NCBI GenBank assembly: GCA_041941305.1
Contig: JBGTQJ010000033.1
Coordinates: 1 to 64,000, forward strand
Length of the DNA stretch: 64,000 nt
DNA from: JANSWP01 sp041941305
GTDB taxonomy: Bacteria; Bacteroidota; Bacteroidia; Chitinophagales; Saprospiraceae
Direction of reading: 5' to 3'
The notes beneath the pieces were generated by a model. It was given only the letters and a program-made list of their open reading frames with translations. It made no database searches and was not told the DNA's origin. The position numbers and the translations under genes are program-made. Positions 33,509 to 46,200 of the stretch are shown piece after piece (within the stretch, counting starts at the first letter, position 1; the number at the start of each line of letters is the position of its first letter).

Positions 33509-34162
33509 ATGACGACCAAATCTAATGACCAACATCTCGAAACACTAAGCGAAATAAGGGCACTGATGGAACAATCCTCAAGGTTTATTTCTTTGAGTGG
33601 ATTGTCAGGAGTTGCAGCTGGAACTTTCGCACTGATAGGAGCAATTCTGGCATTTCAATATTTGGGAATTACTCCTTTTAATGCACATAAGCTTTATTAT
33701 GCCACCTCACCCAGTTTTTCGAATTGGGGCTTGAGCTTTCCACATTTCTTTTTGTTGAATGCCGCTGCTGTTTTAATTTTAGCATTTGCTTCGGGAATTT
33801 TTTTTACAACAAGAAAAGCCAAAAGAAAAGGACAAAAAGTATGGGATGAGCTTACCTTGAGGTTGCTGATCAATCTGTGCATTCCCTTAGCTGCAGGAGG
33901 TATTTTTTGTTTGGCCTTACTTAAGTATGGTCTGGTTGGACTAATTGCCCCATCGACCTTGATTTTTTACGGTTTGGCATTGGTTAATGGTAGCAAATAT
34001 ACACTCAATGACATCCGATACCTGGGAATTTGTGAAATCCTTTTGGGACTATATGCACTATTCAATACGGGGTATGGTCTTGAATTGTGGGCGATTGGGT
34101 TTGGTATTTTGCATATAATTTATGGAACGAGTATGTATTTTAAATACGAAAGAAAAAACTGA
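33509..34162 (+). CDS. Hypothetical polytopic membrane protein
   Basis: A 217-aa protein with about six helices (for example 'FISLSGLSGVAAGTFALIGAILAFQYLG', 'FFLLNAAAVLILAFASGIFF', 'LLINLCIPLAAGGIFCLALL', 'ILLGLYALFNTGYGLELWAIGFGILHIIYG'). The N-terminal 'LETLSEIRALMEQSSRFISLSGLSGV' is typical of a Bacteroidota family of unknown function found beside small winged-helix regulators. The frame opens at TTG 33500, but the ATG at 33509 is preferred. It probably belongs to the same regulon as the genes at 34402 and 34813. Confidence 0.8.
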   Translation: MTTKSNDQHLETLSEIRALMEQSSRFISLSGLSGVAAGTFALIGAILAFQYLGITPFNAHKLYYATSPSFSNWGLSFPHFFLLNAAAVLILAFASGIFFTTRKAKRKGQKVWDELTLRLLINLCIPLAAGGIFCLALLKYGLVGLIAPSTLIFYGLALVNGSKYTLNDIRYLGICEILLGLYALFNTGYGLELWAIGFGILHIIYGTSMYFKYERKN

Positions 34163-34201
34163 TGCTAAGTACCAATTATTAACCTAAGTTCCGAATAACA
34201 G

Positions 34202-34311
34202 CCTCGCCGCCCTACCGGGCGGCTCGAGAGAGGTTTCAGGGGGTAAAAGCGGGAAAATTTCTCGCTTTTACCCCCTGAAACCCCCTTCGACGAGCCAGCG
34301 CAGCTGGCGAG
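34202..34311. repeat. Compound hairpin element (110 bp)
   Basis: A central 20-bp perfect stem (34232-34251 with 34263-34282), flanked by two smaller GC-rich hairpins ('GCCGCC...GGCGGC' type and 'GCCAGC...GCTGGC' type). It lies between two genes that are probably co-regulated. There is no frame; its GC content is far above the surroundings, which suggests an inserted repeat. Confidence 0.6.
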
Positions 34312-34401
34312 GCAAATACTTTGCAACTTGAATTAACTAGTAAACTGCTTCGCATCCATTAGCGATCTCAGATAAACCGATTGGAGCATTAAGCTAACAG
34401 A

Positions 34402-34698
34402 ATGAAACATTTGATAGAAAAATTAAACAATACCAAACTGGACAATCGCGTGCGATTGGGCATAATGTCTGTTTTAATTGTCAGTGAGCGGGTAGCGTTT
34501 AACAAGTTGAAAGAAATGCTTGGCGTTTCAGATGGCAATCTGGCGAGCCATTTAAAAGTATTGGAGAAGGAACAATATATTGATTTCCAAAAACAGTTTG
34601 TAGGTCGAAAGCCTCAGACAACATACGCCGTGACTGAATTGGGAAGGAAGGCTTTTGAAGATCATCTGAATGCATTAGAGGATCTATTGAAGAAGTAG
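34402..34698 (+). CDS. Small winged-helix transcriptional regulator
   Basis: A 98-aa winged-helix protein of the MarR/ArsR-like single-domain type: 'NTKLDNRVRLGIMSVLIVSERVAFNKLKEMLGVSDGNLASHLKVLEKEQYI' is the helix-turn-helix, and 'FVGRKPQTTYAVTELGRKAFEDHLNALEDLL' the wing and dimerisation helix. There are no metal-binding cysteines. It lies between two membrane-protein genes whose promoters share a palindrome, so it probably represses them; no equally good site was found before its own gene. Confidence 0.88.
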   Translation: MKHLIEKLNNTKLDNRVRLGIMSVLIVSERVAFNKLKEMLGVSDGNLASHLKVLEKEQYIDFQKQFVGRKPQTTYAVTELGRKAFEDHLNALEDLLKK

Positions 34699-34746
34699 CT
34701 CATATAAAAATGACGTTTTGCCTTAGGGGCAATTTTTTTGATCTTT

Positions 34747-34770
34747 TAACTTTGTAATTCAAAGTACTTT
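34747..34770 (+). promoter_or_regulatory. Promoter -7 box and operator before the DUF1361 gene
   Basis: TAACTTTG (34747-34754) matches the -7 consensus, but no TTG lies at the right distance upstream. It overlaps ACTTTG-N5-CAAAGT-ACTTT (34749-34770), the twin of the site at 33474-33495. Confidence 0.5.
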
Positions 34771-34812
34771 TATTTTACAAATAGTTGTTCAATTAAAACA
34801 AATAATAATCAC

Positions 34813-35541
34813 ATGCAAAACATCCTAAAATACATCAACAAATCTAAACAAAGTCAACTTTTCTGGATGCTTTCTCTGACAACCCTTTTCAATTTCGCGC
34901 TTGTAGGATTTCGCCTTATCTACATTGATTATGATTTTAGTCAAATTGAATGTTTTTATGATTTGGCCAGATTTAGAGGGAAGCAAACATTTTTCTTTTT
35001 GATTTGGAATCTTTTCCTGGCATGGGTCCCGTTTTGGATTGCAATGAGTCTTGAAAAGATTTCCAAATCAAAAATTCTCGTAATGATTGGATTGATTTCC
35101 TGGCTGATATTTTTCCCAAATGCCCCATATATCATTACCGATTTACTACATTTAAAACACCGTTTCCCTGTACCATTTTGGTATGATTTAATGATGATTT
35201 TTTCCTTTGGATGGACTGGATTATTATTGGGTTTTATGTCATTGATGGAAGTGCAAAAATTTTTGGAAAAGCGATTGCCAACTTGGCTTTGCAATGTTCT
35301 GATATCGATTTCCATTTTATTATGTGGCTTTGGAGTTTACATTGGCAGGTTTCAAAGATGGAATTCCTGGGATGTATTGGTCAACCCATTAGACTTAACT
35401 AAAGATATACTGATGGTTTTGTATGATCCCCTATCTCATATAAAAACCTTTGGGATAGCGATTGTACTTTCGGTTATTTTGTTTCTAGGGCATTGGACTT
35501 TTTTAATTTTAATTACCCCAAGGGAGGAATTAAAAAGATGA
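34813..35541 (+). CDS. DUF1361 membrane protein
   Basis: A 242-aa integral membrane protein with about seven helices and the DUF1361 signatures 'FFPNAPYIITDLLHL' (about residues 99-113), 'PFWYDLMMIFSFGWTGLLLGFMSL' and 'GRFQRWNSWD' (about 180-189). The function is unknown. It shares an operator-like site with the gene at 33509 and follows the winged-helix regulator by 114 bases. Confidence 0.88.
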   Translation: MQNILKYINKSKQSQLFWMLSLTTLFNFALVGFRLIYIDYDFSQIECFYDLARFRGKQTFFFLIWNLFLAWVPFWIAMSLEKISKSKILVMIGLISWLIFFPNAPYIITDLLHLKHRFPVPFWYDLMMIFSFGWTGLLLGFMSLMEVQKFLEKRLPTWLCNVLISISILLCGFGVYIGRFQRWNSWDVLVNPLDLTKDILMVLYDPLSHIKTFGIAIVLSVILFLGHWTFLILITPREELKR

Positions 35542-35981
35542 AATTTTTTGCTTTAATTATTCTAAATAACCAAAGTAAAGCTTGTCTTTATGACTCCCAT
35601 CAAAATCATTTTATATAAAAACTCTTGTTTTAAGTTATATTTGCGAAAATATTAGTACATTTTTAATTAGAATGTTTGTAGATAATTGAAAATCAGACAT
35701 TTGTATGGCAAGTGATTTATGTATTTAATTTTATTATCTGTAAGAAATAATTTTCACAAAGACGCAAGTAAGAGAGTAGAATTATGTTTAAAGTTTTAGG
35801 GAGATTATTTTTTCAATAGTTTTTCTTTGAAAATCTGCACATAGCCCAAGCTACGTACTCCGATAGCTATCGGAGTTAAAAGAAAAAATAGTGGAAAAAG
35901 AAGCCGATAAAAATTATAGATAATTCTGCTCTCTAACTTAAGTCCGAATTCATAAATCGCCTTTCGTAAATCAAGAGGATT
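35542..35981. other. Intergenic region before the helicase gene
   Basis: About 440 AT-rich bases with no gene. It contains a perfect 20-bp palindrome at 35856-35875 (centre GATAGCTATC) and must carry the leader and promoter of the DEAD-box helicase gene, which in many bacteria is cold-regulated through a long 5' leader. I could not define a promoter. Confidence 0.4.
35856..35875. repeat. Perfect 20-bp palindrome
   Basis: ACTCCGATAGCTATCGGAGT is its own reverse complement. It could be an operator or a dispersed palindromic word; it lies 107 bases before the helicase start codon. Confidence 0.5.
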
Positions 35982-37211
35982 TTGACATTCAAAGAATTGA
36001 GGCTTAGTGATTCGCTTTTAGAGGGATTGGACGCGATGGGGTTCGAAAAAGCGACGCCTATTCAGGAAAAAGCCATCCCCCCAATTTTAAAAGGAAAAGA
36101 TTTGATTGCATGTGCCCAAACAGGGACTGGCAAAACTGCAGCCTTTTTATTACCTATTATAGATCGACTCCAGGGAAAAGATACTGACTCGGTGGATGCG
36201 CTGATTATAGTTCCTACTCGTGAATTGGCTGTGCAAATTGATCAGCAATTGGAAGGCTTTGCCTATTTCACAGAAATTAGCTCCATTCCAATTTATGGAG
36301 GGAGGGACGGAAAATCATTTGAGGATGAAAAGAAAGCATTGAAATTAGGAGCGAATATTATCGTTGCTACTCCTGGAAGATTGATTGCTCATTTGAATTT
36401 AGGTTATGTTAAGTTTGATAAACTCCAACATTTAATACTGGATGAGGCAGATAGAATGTTGGATATGGGCTTTTTAAACGATATTTTGAAAATCATCAAT
36501 TTTATTCCAGAAAAACGGCAGACCTTGATGTTTTCCGCGACAATGCCACCCAAAATCCGGCAGTTTGCAAGAAGAATTCTACATAAGCCGGATCAAATCA
36601 ACATTGCTATCTCCAAACCAGCTTCTGGTATTTTACAGGCAGCCTATTTTGCGGAGGATGAACAAAAACCAAAATTATTGACCCATCTGTTAGGCAAGCG
36701 AAAAGATAAAGACGAACGCATCCTGATTTTTTCTAGTACGAAGGCTAATGTAAAAAATATTGTTGCGGCTCTAAAGAGTGGAGGATTGACTGCAGGTGAA
36801 ATTCATTCGGATTTAGACCAGCTACAACGCGAGGAAATGCTTCGAAAATTTAAAAGTGGTGCTAAACCAATTTTAGTAGCGACTGACATCTTATCCAGAG
36901 GTATTGACGTAAAAGGCATTGATTTGGTCATCAATTATGATGTGCCGGGAGATGCAGAGGATTATATTCATCGAGTTGGTCGAACAGCAAGAGCAGAAGC
37001 AGAGGGTGTTGCACTTACTTTTATCAATAGGAAAGATAGCCGAAAATTTAAAGATATTGAGCGATTGATGGGGCAGATAGTACAAAAAGCACCTTTGCCA
37101 GAACCTATTCATCAAATCATGTCTTCTTCTAATCGGGATAAGAAATCCAAGTCCAAAAAATTTGGGAAAAGGGGTGGTTATAAAAAGAAGTATCCTTCCA
37201 AACGCAAATAG
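35982..37211 (+). CDS. rhlE: DEAD-box RNA helicase, RhlE-like
   Basis: A 409-aa ATP-dependent RNA helicase. Motifs in order: Q motif ('GFEKATPIQEKAIP', about 20-33), Walker A 'AQTGTGKT' (45-52), Ia 'PTRELAVQI', Ib 'TPGR', DEAD at 154-157, 'SAT' (about 185), motif V 'ATDILSRGIDVKGIDLVINYD' and VI 'YIHRVGRTARAEAEG'. The basic C-terminal tail (Lys/Arg-rich, last 25 residues) is typical of RhlE and helps RNA binding. The first codon is TTG at 35982, placed so that the conserved 'FKELRLSDSLLEGLDAMGF' is complete. It converges with the injection-system operon, whose last gene ends 11 bases away. Confidence 0.93.
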   Translation: MTFKELRLSDSLLEGLDAMGFEKATPIQEKAIPPILKGKDLIACAQTGTGKTAAFLLPIIDRLQGKDTDSVDALIIVPTRELAVQIDQQLEGFAYFTEISSIPIYGGRDGKSFEDEKKALKLGANIIVATPGRLIAHLNLGYVKFDKLQHLILDEADRMLDMGFLNDILKIINFIPEKRQTLMFSATMPPKIRQFARRILHKPDQINIAISKPASGILQAAYFAEDEQKPKLLTHLLGKRKDKDERILIFSSTKANVKNIVAALKSGGLTAGEIHSDLDQLQREEMLRKFKSGAKPILVATDILSRGIDVKGIDLVINYDVPGDAEDYIHRVGRTARAEAEGVALTFINRKDSRKFKDIERLMGQIVQKAPLPEPIHQIMSSSNRDKKSKSKKFGKRGGYKKKYPSKRK

Positions 37212-37222
37212 CCGCCATTTAA

Positions 37223-40200
37223 TTAATACCAGGTCACTTGTATCCGATGCTCCATCCAGGGATGTTGAATAATAGAAATAGACCAGGGCAAACTATTCAT
37301 CAATATATCATAAGATTTTTTCTCTACATCCAGGTTCCAATATGCATCTTCATTCCATTCTAATTTACCTTCCCTAATAAAAAAACCTCCCCGAAGACCT
37401 TCTAATGTTGTGGTTCCTATTCCCTTCCAATGGGCCAAAACGGCATTGAGCATCTGCTCAGTCGTTTCAACCTCCTGCGCAGTTAATTCTATCCCTCTTG
37501 GGATTGGAGTTTCTATAGGAAGTCCACACAAAATCTTATTAAAAACCAACAAAGGCTCTTCTGTTTCGGTTTGTCCTGTACCAATATATTGAATCAAATG
37601 GACAGCTCTTATGGCACTTTCCTCATCTTTAAATTTTTTATTCTCCATCATGCCCAGCATATCCAAATACCTCGGCAAAAAAGGAGAAATTATTGATAGC
37701 CCCGCATTATGGATATACATGACATCCTCCACTGGGTTGTTTTTGCCAACTGATTCTAATTTCCATTTTATTTTTTGCTGTCCTTTTTGCAGGTGCTCTT
37801 CCAAGAGTTTGTAAAGTTGAGGAATCAGCTTCTCCCATTTCGCTTTCAGTCTTGAAGTATTTTGCTCAAATCTTTCATTTATAGCATGAAGCAATTCAAG
37901 CGGATTTTTGTCTTCTTTTTTACCCAATTCAATTAGAAGATGTGCCAGGAAATCCGTAATCGAAAATAATCCGGTATTCGCTTTTGAAAAATAAATAAAG
38001 GCTTGATAGAGGAAAAATCCTTGCATATCGGATTTGCTGAAGCGACGGACGATACCAGGCAGCATATTTATTAGATCCTTCCAATGAGTCAAAATAATTT
38101 CCCTTTTTCCACCATATAATAAATCAAATATTTGTATTAAGTTCTTTCCTGAAAAAGTGGCTAGTATTCTTAACACAGCTTCTTGGTTTTGCATTAAATA
38201 ACCAAGCAATTTTCTCATTTGAGATGCTTGTTCTTTCATCATTAGTTCAAAAGCCTGAATAAAGCTTTTCTTCGTCGGGAAAATACCCTTAACGCGAAGT
38301 GAACCATGCTCCAAAAAATAACGAATGTTCTGTAAATCCTCCAACAACATTTTTTGTCTGTCAGACCAACGCTTCTGTTTTTCAGCAATTGGGTCAAAAA
38401 TAGAATCAGCAAGCTCTTTTTTTTCTTCTGTTTTGGAAGAGATTCCCATTTCTGAGGCAGCCCTATTGAAAGATACATTTGTTATTGTCTCAATTTCTTC
38501 AGGGTTTTCAATCCATTTATTCACAATATTTTTCAATCTAATAAAGGCAGGCTTGCCGGGAAGGGCTTCTTTTTGCAATATTTCGAAGTAGGATGTTTGC
38601 ATTTCCAATTTGGCTTTCCCAATTTTTTGAATGGTTTTTTCAAAACTAGCAATGACAAAACTTTCACTTGAAAACGGATAGCTATAAAGCATGTAATCTA
38701 CTATTGACCCCCATACAATTGCTTGTTTTTTTAAAGCTGAGTTGGAAATGTAATTTTTACTGTCAATGAAAATGTCTAATGCCTGGGCTTGTGCTTCGAC
38801 GAGAATTGAATAATTGCCAAATTTCTTTTTTGCCAGAGATATCCAGGTATTTGGAGCAATAGCATCAAGCAATCTTTTTTGTTGCCTGGTATTTTGCCAG
38901 GAAGATTGAAGCAATAAAAGCGTTTTTTCAAAGGCTGTTTCTATTAAATTATCCAATGTACCATCAATCGAGGTCTTAGGGGAAGATGGAGCCCACCAGG
39001 GAATTTTGCCCTTTTCCAAATAAGTAGCCAATAAATCCAGTTCATCAATTTGGGAGAATTCATTGGTTAAGTCCGCTGCTTTTTTTTGTAATAGCTCCTC
39101 AAATACAATTTCTACTTCCAGAAGTTCTTTATCGAAAAACAAGTCTTCAAGTTTCTTTATCACATTATTGAATACTTCTTCATTAATATGTTCTTGCAGG
39201 GGTACTCGGATTTCTCTAAAGAATGCTTCAAACTGTGAATGATTTTCAGTTGCTAGTTCACTAAATAAAGATTGAATAAATTGAACCGTTTTTGGATTTT
39301 TCGACCTTGATTGAAGCAGGGTATTTAATGCCAAAGCGCGCACCCTCGTGACTGGAAGATTTGCTAACGCTCGATTGGGTAGCAGCCCAGACCATGAAAC
39401 TTTTTCCCAGGTTTGAATAATTGGTGTAAGCTTTATTTTTTGTTCTTTTTCAAATACTTCTACCAATTTCAATAATATGCTTGGAAAATACGCTTCAATC
39501 CTTTCTGCTAGTTTTTTGGAGTGCTTGATTGACTTGAAAGCCTGCCACAATTTTATTGGATCCTGACCCAATATTTGCAAGATTATTTTTTCTGCTTCCT
39601 TTGGAGATTGAAGCGAATGATGATTGGCAAAAGCACCCTGTTTTAGAAAGTACTTGACTGCATCCAATGCTTCACTTCTTTCTTTTTCTAACAATTGCTG
39701 TTTTTGCTTGTCGGTTAAGTTGATTTTGGCTTCTTGTTCAAGAATCGCATCCTCGATTTCCTTATGCAGCTTTTGATGGGCTTTTTTAAACAGGCTACCG
39801 GGGCTTAAAAAATCCTTTATGCTTTCTAAGAATAGGGGTAAAACAATTTGCTGGTCAAGGGCAATTTTTTTGATAATTTCTTTAGCAAGTAATTCGGGTA
39901 TAATTGATTGTTTTTGAAACAAATTGGAGAGCAATAATTCCTGCAAATGCTGAGGATTTGGTGTTTTGAAATTTTCTGAAAAAATCAATTTTTGAATCAA
40001 CAGTTGGCTTTCTCGCCGAACTTCCTTTATAGGATTACCCTTTGCTTTATCATATTGTTTTATGAAAAGTAAAACCATTTCGGGAGAAAACAAATCTAAA
40101 AGGTTTAAGGATAATTTGGGTAGTATTGGGTCCTTTTCCCAAATTTTTACCAGGTCAAATGCTTTGGCAGTTAATGCATACTCCAATTGTTCTTCCGCCT

Positions 40201-43200
40201 CAATTATATTTTTAAAAGGAAAATGAGATTTGATTTTTTTCCCTTTTACAAATTCTAAAAGTGAACCAATAATCTTTTTGGAATCTTTACTGGAGTGCAC
40301 AGAAATAATATTATTGGCCTGGATTAATTCACTTAGCGCCTGCCTGGGAATAGATTCTTTTAAAAAATAGTCCCTCAATTTGGATTTTGACTTTTCAGAA
40401 AAGTCGTTATGAGCCTGAAGTAATGTATTGAGTAAATCGGTAATCAGATTGTCTCTCTTTACCTCCCATTTATCTACCAGTTTTTCAATTACCAAATCAA
40501 TTAACAAATTAATACTTGGCCGAGGAGCCTGAATCAATACTTCTAACAAGGACATGCTCACCAATCGATTTGATGAATCCACTTGCTTACTGGAATAATC
40601 GGATGCTTGTATTAAAATGGGCAAATCCAATAAAAAAGTATGATGTTGTGCAACCCAGACTGGTTCCAAAAGTTGACCAATTAGATCTAAACCACTTGTA
40701 CTAAAATCTTTTTCTAAAATGGCAAGGACATTCACTCCCCCTTGTTTTAAAGCTGATTTGATACCGCTTAACAAAAGGGAAGGAGGGGGATTGCTCATTC
40801 TCTTTAATACTGATTCGATGGATTCACTTTCAAAAAATGTTGATGATTTGATGGTTTTGCCATGTCTAAAAAAGTAAAGCAACTCCTTTACTTCACTTGC
40901 TATTTTAATTTCTACAGGCTGTAATTCTTTTCTAATTGGGGCATTTATTCCCTCAGTTGCAACATAATCAGGTATTGGGAGTCCATATTTATGCGATAAA
41001 AATGCTGCCAGGCTAGCATGAAATTTTTCAAGGAGGTAAGGCGAACCAGCGTTTTGGCTGAGAAAATATAGTAAGCCAAATTGTAAAACCATATCTAGCC
41101 TTCGTTTCAAAGCTGGCGAAATGTCCTGATTTTCAATCAAGTACTTCAATTCTGCCAATTCTTCTTCCATCTGCCTTATTTCTGCTCCCCCTAGAAAAAG
41201 ATTGAGCATTTTTATTGAAGGCTCTGAAAGTTGTTGTATTGCTCGTTCAAATTGATTGGAATCATTGAGTGCTTTTATCAACCTTGCCTTCATCTGTTGG
41301 GGAAAAACCAGTACTTTTTGAGCAATCCACTTTTCTAACTCATCAAGACTTTTGAAGGCATTGTTATTGGAGAAACTACCGGTCTTTAAGAAATTAAAAA
41401 AACTATCCTCTTCTCCAGATTTGGATTCTGGAATTTCCACTGCCTGGAAAAATGACCGGATTTCTGGATGGATTTTTAATCGATTTACCCGAACAACTTT
41501 TGCCAATCCGATTTTTAATGTTTCTCCTGAAACCGGATAAAAAGCTTCAAGTACTTGAAGTATGGTATCCAAAAATGCCGGAATGTTAGAAACTTTTTGT
41601 TCGGGAACAGAAAGATAATGAAGTGCAGCTATTCGAATATCTCTCTTCAAAGAAATTATGGAAAGTACAGGTAGGACATCGGATTTTTCAACAACGTTGT
41701 CAAAATCAGATAAAATAGCCTCTACTGTTCCCGAAACTTTTTGAAATACAAAATCCTGTGTTAGACGAAACGTTTCGAGACTGAATTTCCTAAATGTCTT
41801 CAAAGCCTGGAACTGACTTAAATATTCAATCAATAATGGCTTCAGATAATCCTTTTTTTTCCGCAATTGATTTTGTAAAAGTCTATCATATTGGGTAAGT
41901 GTCAAATTTGCAGGCAAGGATCTTTTCTCAAAAAGCAATTGGAAAGAACGCTCAAATAGCATTTGAAATGCTGTTGGTTCCAGACTACTTTCAGGAGGTA
42001 ATGCTCGGTTCTCTGATTCGATGTTTTTCTCAGCATCACTTTCGTGGGAAATTGATTTTGTATGCTCATCTTTTAAATTTTTTTCTTCTTTTGCGATTAC
42101 TTCTCTTATAAGTTCATAGAGAGGAATTTGATTTTTTGAAGGTTTTACATCGACTTCTTCCAAAACATAAATAGAAGAACTTTCTTCTAAATAAGGCTCA
42201 ATGACTTTTTTGATGCCTGCAATGGGTATTTCCAATTTCTTGGCGACGAGTGTTGTAACTTTTTCCAAACTCGGTTGCTGATGCAAAACGGTCATTTCCA
42301 AAAGAGATACCTGGAGGGCTGATTCAATTTTTTCTCTGTGAAGGAGGCTTTTTGTTTCATTTTGAATAGCAGAAATGATCTTATCCAAAACCTCATTTTG
42401 TTTTTGAAGCCATTTAGGTTCCAGAAACCGATTGATTATTTTCAATCCAATCACAGAAAGTTTTTTTCTCAAAATAGTAAGAACTGGTTTTCCTCCAATT
42501 TGAATGGCAGGTTTTGCTTTTGCAATAAAGTCAGGACTTACTTGACGACTAATCTCAATTAGGGTAGGTTCTAAATGATCAATTTCAAAAAGCGGGTCCT
42601 TTTCTTCGACCTTTCCATGACGAAGGAAGTGCAAAAATGCTTTTTCAAGTAATTCCTGTTTATTTGTTGGATCAGCTACTGTATCATCTGATTTAACCTG
42701 AGGATCAATATCAGGAGAAGGAACCGAAAATTTTTGAGCCATCTCATGCTGAAACTGTTCACCCAAATGATGAACTAAACTTTGGAAAAGTGATTGAACA
42801 TGTATTTTCTTATCTGAAGAATGTACCAAATATTGCAACAAGCCGGTTGTCAGTGTCTCATCTAATCTTCGCAAAACCGGAGCAGGGTAGGGCTGAGATT
42901 CAAAAAATGCTCTGAACTGTTGTAAGTGTTGGTCTAATTCTACCATTTGAGACCCGGCCAGCATTCGATTCAATGCACGAATAGTTGAGGTAGAAAATTG
43001 TTGAAAAACCCGATTAATTAAGGCTGGTTCTTCCAGTTCTTTTTTTAACCTTTTTTTCAATTTTTCCGGAAAGTTATTGATCCCAGTTTCCAACCATTTT
43101 TCCAATGCTTTGACATCTTTGAAAGGACCAGTTTTGGTGAGTGTACCGTGCCGCAGAAATTGAAAAAAACACGATTCTGAATCCAGGTTCCTGGCAGGTA

Positions 43201-46200
43201 TCTCAATGTTTTCAAAATAGCTTTTTAGCTTTTCCGGAATGCTGACCCTTTTCTTCTTAACAACCTTTGCCAAATCAATTTCCAATACATTCGGGGTGAT
43301 TGGATGGAAAAAGCATAAAACTTTTATTACCGTACTTACAAATTCCTGAACTGAAGTCCTGGACGCTTCTGATATCGCTGCTGTATGTAATGCCCCTAAC
43401 AGAAGATCCTTTTTTAAAAGTTGGGGGGATAAGGAGGGCAAAACTTCAGAATGAACAATAATTTTCCCAAATCCCTCAATGTAGCCATTTAAATCTTTTG
43501 TGGATTTTTCAAAGATGACTTCCTGAACCAATACTAATGTCTTCAAACCCAGTTTCCTAAAAGGTTTCAGACGTTCAGTTGATTTTAGTTCTTGCTTAAA
43601 AAGCTGGTATAAGAATGGTTTTTTCTGTTTGATTTGAATCTGAATGATTTTTTCATATTGTGGTAGGCTTTGTTTTTTGGGAAGTATCCCTGTATCTAAA
43701 AATTGAATAAAAAAGGATTTAAAAAGTTGCTGATAAGTTGCTTTTGATACACTTTTTTCATCGGGAAGGAATTCGATGAGACTCTCTTTTTGACCAGCAT
43801 CCGGGTTGTTTTCATCCTGGGTTTGACGAACCCACTTTTTCAATTCTAATTTGCTTCCTAATTGTTTTTGCTGAAAGGTTTCCTTGAAAATTACTTGTAG
43901 CTGTTCCTGTTGATTTTTACTGATTCCTTTCACTGTCCCTCTTGATAATGCGGTTATCCCCAATTCAAGTATTTTTTTCAGAGGAATGGAGGCTTTTAGG
44001 GCGAGTTGCTCTAGAAAATCAGGAATCCAGTTGGTGGTTTTTTCAACTGGACGTAAATAGTCACTTTGAATGGCAATTTTCAATTGCTTTACGAGTTGAT
44101 CCTTACTATCAAAATGTGGAATCTCCTTTTCATAAAGGTGAAATAATTGAATTAAGAAAGTTCGGCTCTTTTGAAACTTTAGTTCATTATCCATTTTATC
44201 TCCCAAAGAAATCAGATCTTTATTTTGACTTTCTTTGAACAATGGCTTTGACGTAATCCCCTCTTCCCCATTCTTCAGGACCATTTTCACCAAGTCAATT
44301 CCCTGCCCTGCCCAATTTGACCAAATAGGTTGATGCTCAATAAGTTTATTGATGATGAGCTTTTTGTCAATTTGGATATATTGACTGTAATGCTCAAGAA
44401 TGGTTTGAACGAAGGATTCTGGTTGGAAAATCAATTGGTAGTCTTCAAGCCAAAACTTTGCTACACTCAATTGAAGGAAATGAGCAATTTTGCTTTTTGA
44501 AACCAACTTAGGGCTAAAAGTTTGTAATATTTTTATAAGGGGGATTAAGTATTGATGCTGTATGTCAAAGGAGGTAGTGTTTAGAACATCGTTGATGGAT
44601 TCCAACAATTTTGTAGAACTGGATTCTTCCAGTTTCTGGACTAGCTTGGATTCCTTTTGTTTGGCAAAGAGCAAAGAGCGAATCGCTTCTTTTTGAATAA
44701 TTGGTTCTTCCCTCAATAGTTCATTAAAACGCTGCCATTGTTTTTGATTGAAGTAATGAAAATGCTCCAAAGTAGCTTCCCAAAAAAGTGCTTCATTTGT
44801 ACTTGCCTTTTGTTGAAAAGCTTTCAATATGGATTCAGGAAATAGTTCTTTAACTAATTTTAAATATTGTTCATTCGGTTGAATTTCATTGTCGGTTTTG
44901 TATGAACCTGTAACTTCTCCAAAATAAGTTGGTAATTGTTTGATTACCCTTTGTGGAAGTGAACCAAGATGAGTTCTTAGCTTGTCTTCCGAAATATTGG
45001 CAACCACTGCCAGTTCACTTATCCATAGCTTCCAAAATTCATTATTTTCAAGGGATTTATTCTTTGGGTCACTTTTTACTCTCAGTAGTGCTATCCATAA
45101 CCAGTTGCTGAAAGGGCCTGAAGAAGTCGATATTGGATTTTTAGCAAACCATCCTGAAATGACAGCAACTTCTGATCTATACCTCTCAAATTCTTGTTCG
45201 AGTAGTATTTGACCCAGTTTAAATAACTCTGAAATATTTAGATTTTTACTTATGGATTTTACAAAAATATCTTGCTGAAATAGTTGACTGAGAATATGCT
45301 TTAAATGTCTCCTTTGATATCCTGAGGTTTGATTAATTAATTTTGAAATCTCTAAAAGTTTAGGTGAATCACTGTGTATCTGGGCCTTTTGACTTTTTAA
45401 TAAATTTTCGAGGACAACTAATACTTCTGATTCAGAAATAGATAAATTTCCAATGAAGACTTTTTCCGATTCCTCTTTTTGAAAAAGCCGAATTAATATT
45501 CGGGAAGACTGAATGTTTTCACGCTCATTATGTTTCAATCTTTCCCACCACTTGTCCCAGTTGACAGATTCATTTTTGGAAATGTATTGCCTGAAAAACC
45601 GAATGAATTGCTCCACAAAATCCTGTCGGTCATCATATCTGGGAAAATAAGCTAAAATGGCAGCGTGAAATGCAGGCTTCAACCGTTTTTCCAGAGCCAC
45701 TGGAAATCCGTGTATTTGACGGAGTCCTTCAAGGTTTTTCTGAATTTGATTTATCAATCTATAAATTCGTTCTCCGTAAATCGCTTTTTGAATAAATTCT
45801 ATAGTATTCGTACTTAATTGTTGCTCAATTCGAGCTACTACATTCGGGTTTTCCAATAATTGTCTAATTTGTTCCATCCAAACTACATGTCCCTGTTCAT
45901 TCAATTCAATAATAAGACCTTCGATATGTTCTAAATTGGAAATAGGGCCTTGTCCGGGTGGAATCAAGCCTTTGGAAAGGAACTCAACTACAATTTGTAC
46001 TTTTGAAAGAGGGCTTAACCGCCTTTGATTACTGGCTTCTCCCATCCAATTCTCTAAGGTCTCCAACCAATTTTTTTCTGTTTGACTCGCGCTTCTCTTT
46101 CTGATTTTTCGGTGGTAATAGTCATTGATTTCAGTTGCTGAAATATTGAATTTTTGGCTTGCTTGTTCCAAAAAATAGATTCCAAAGTTTTTTGGAGAAA

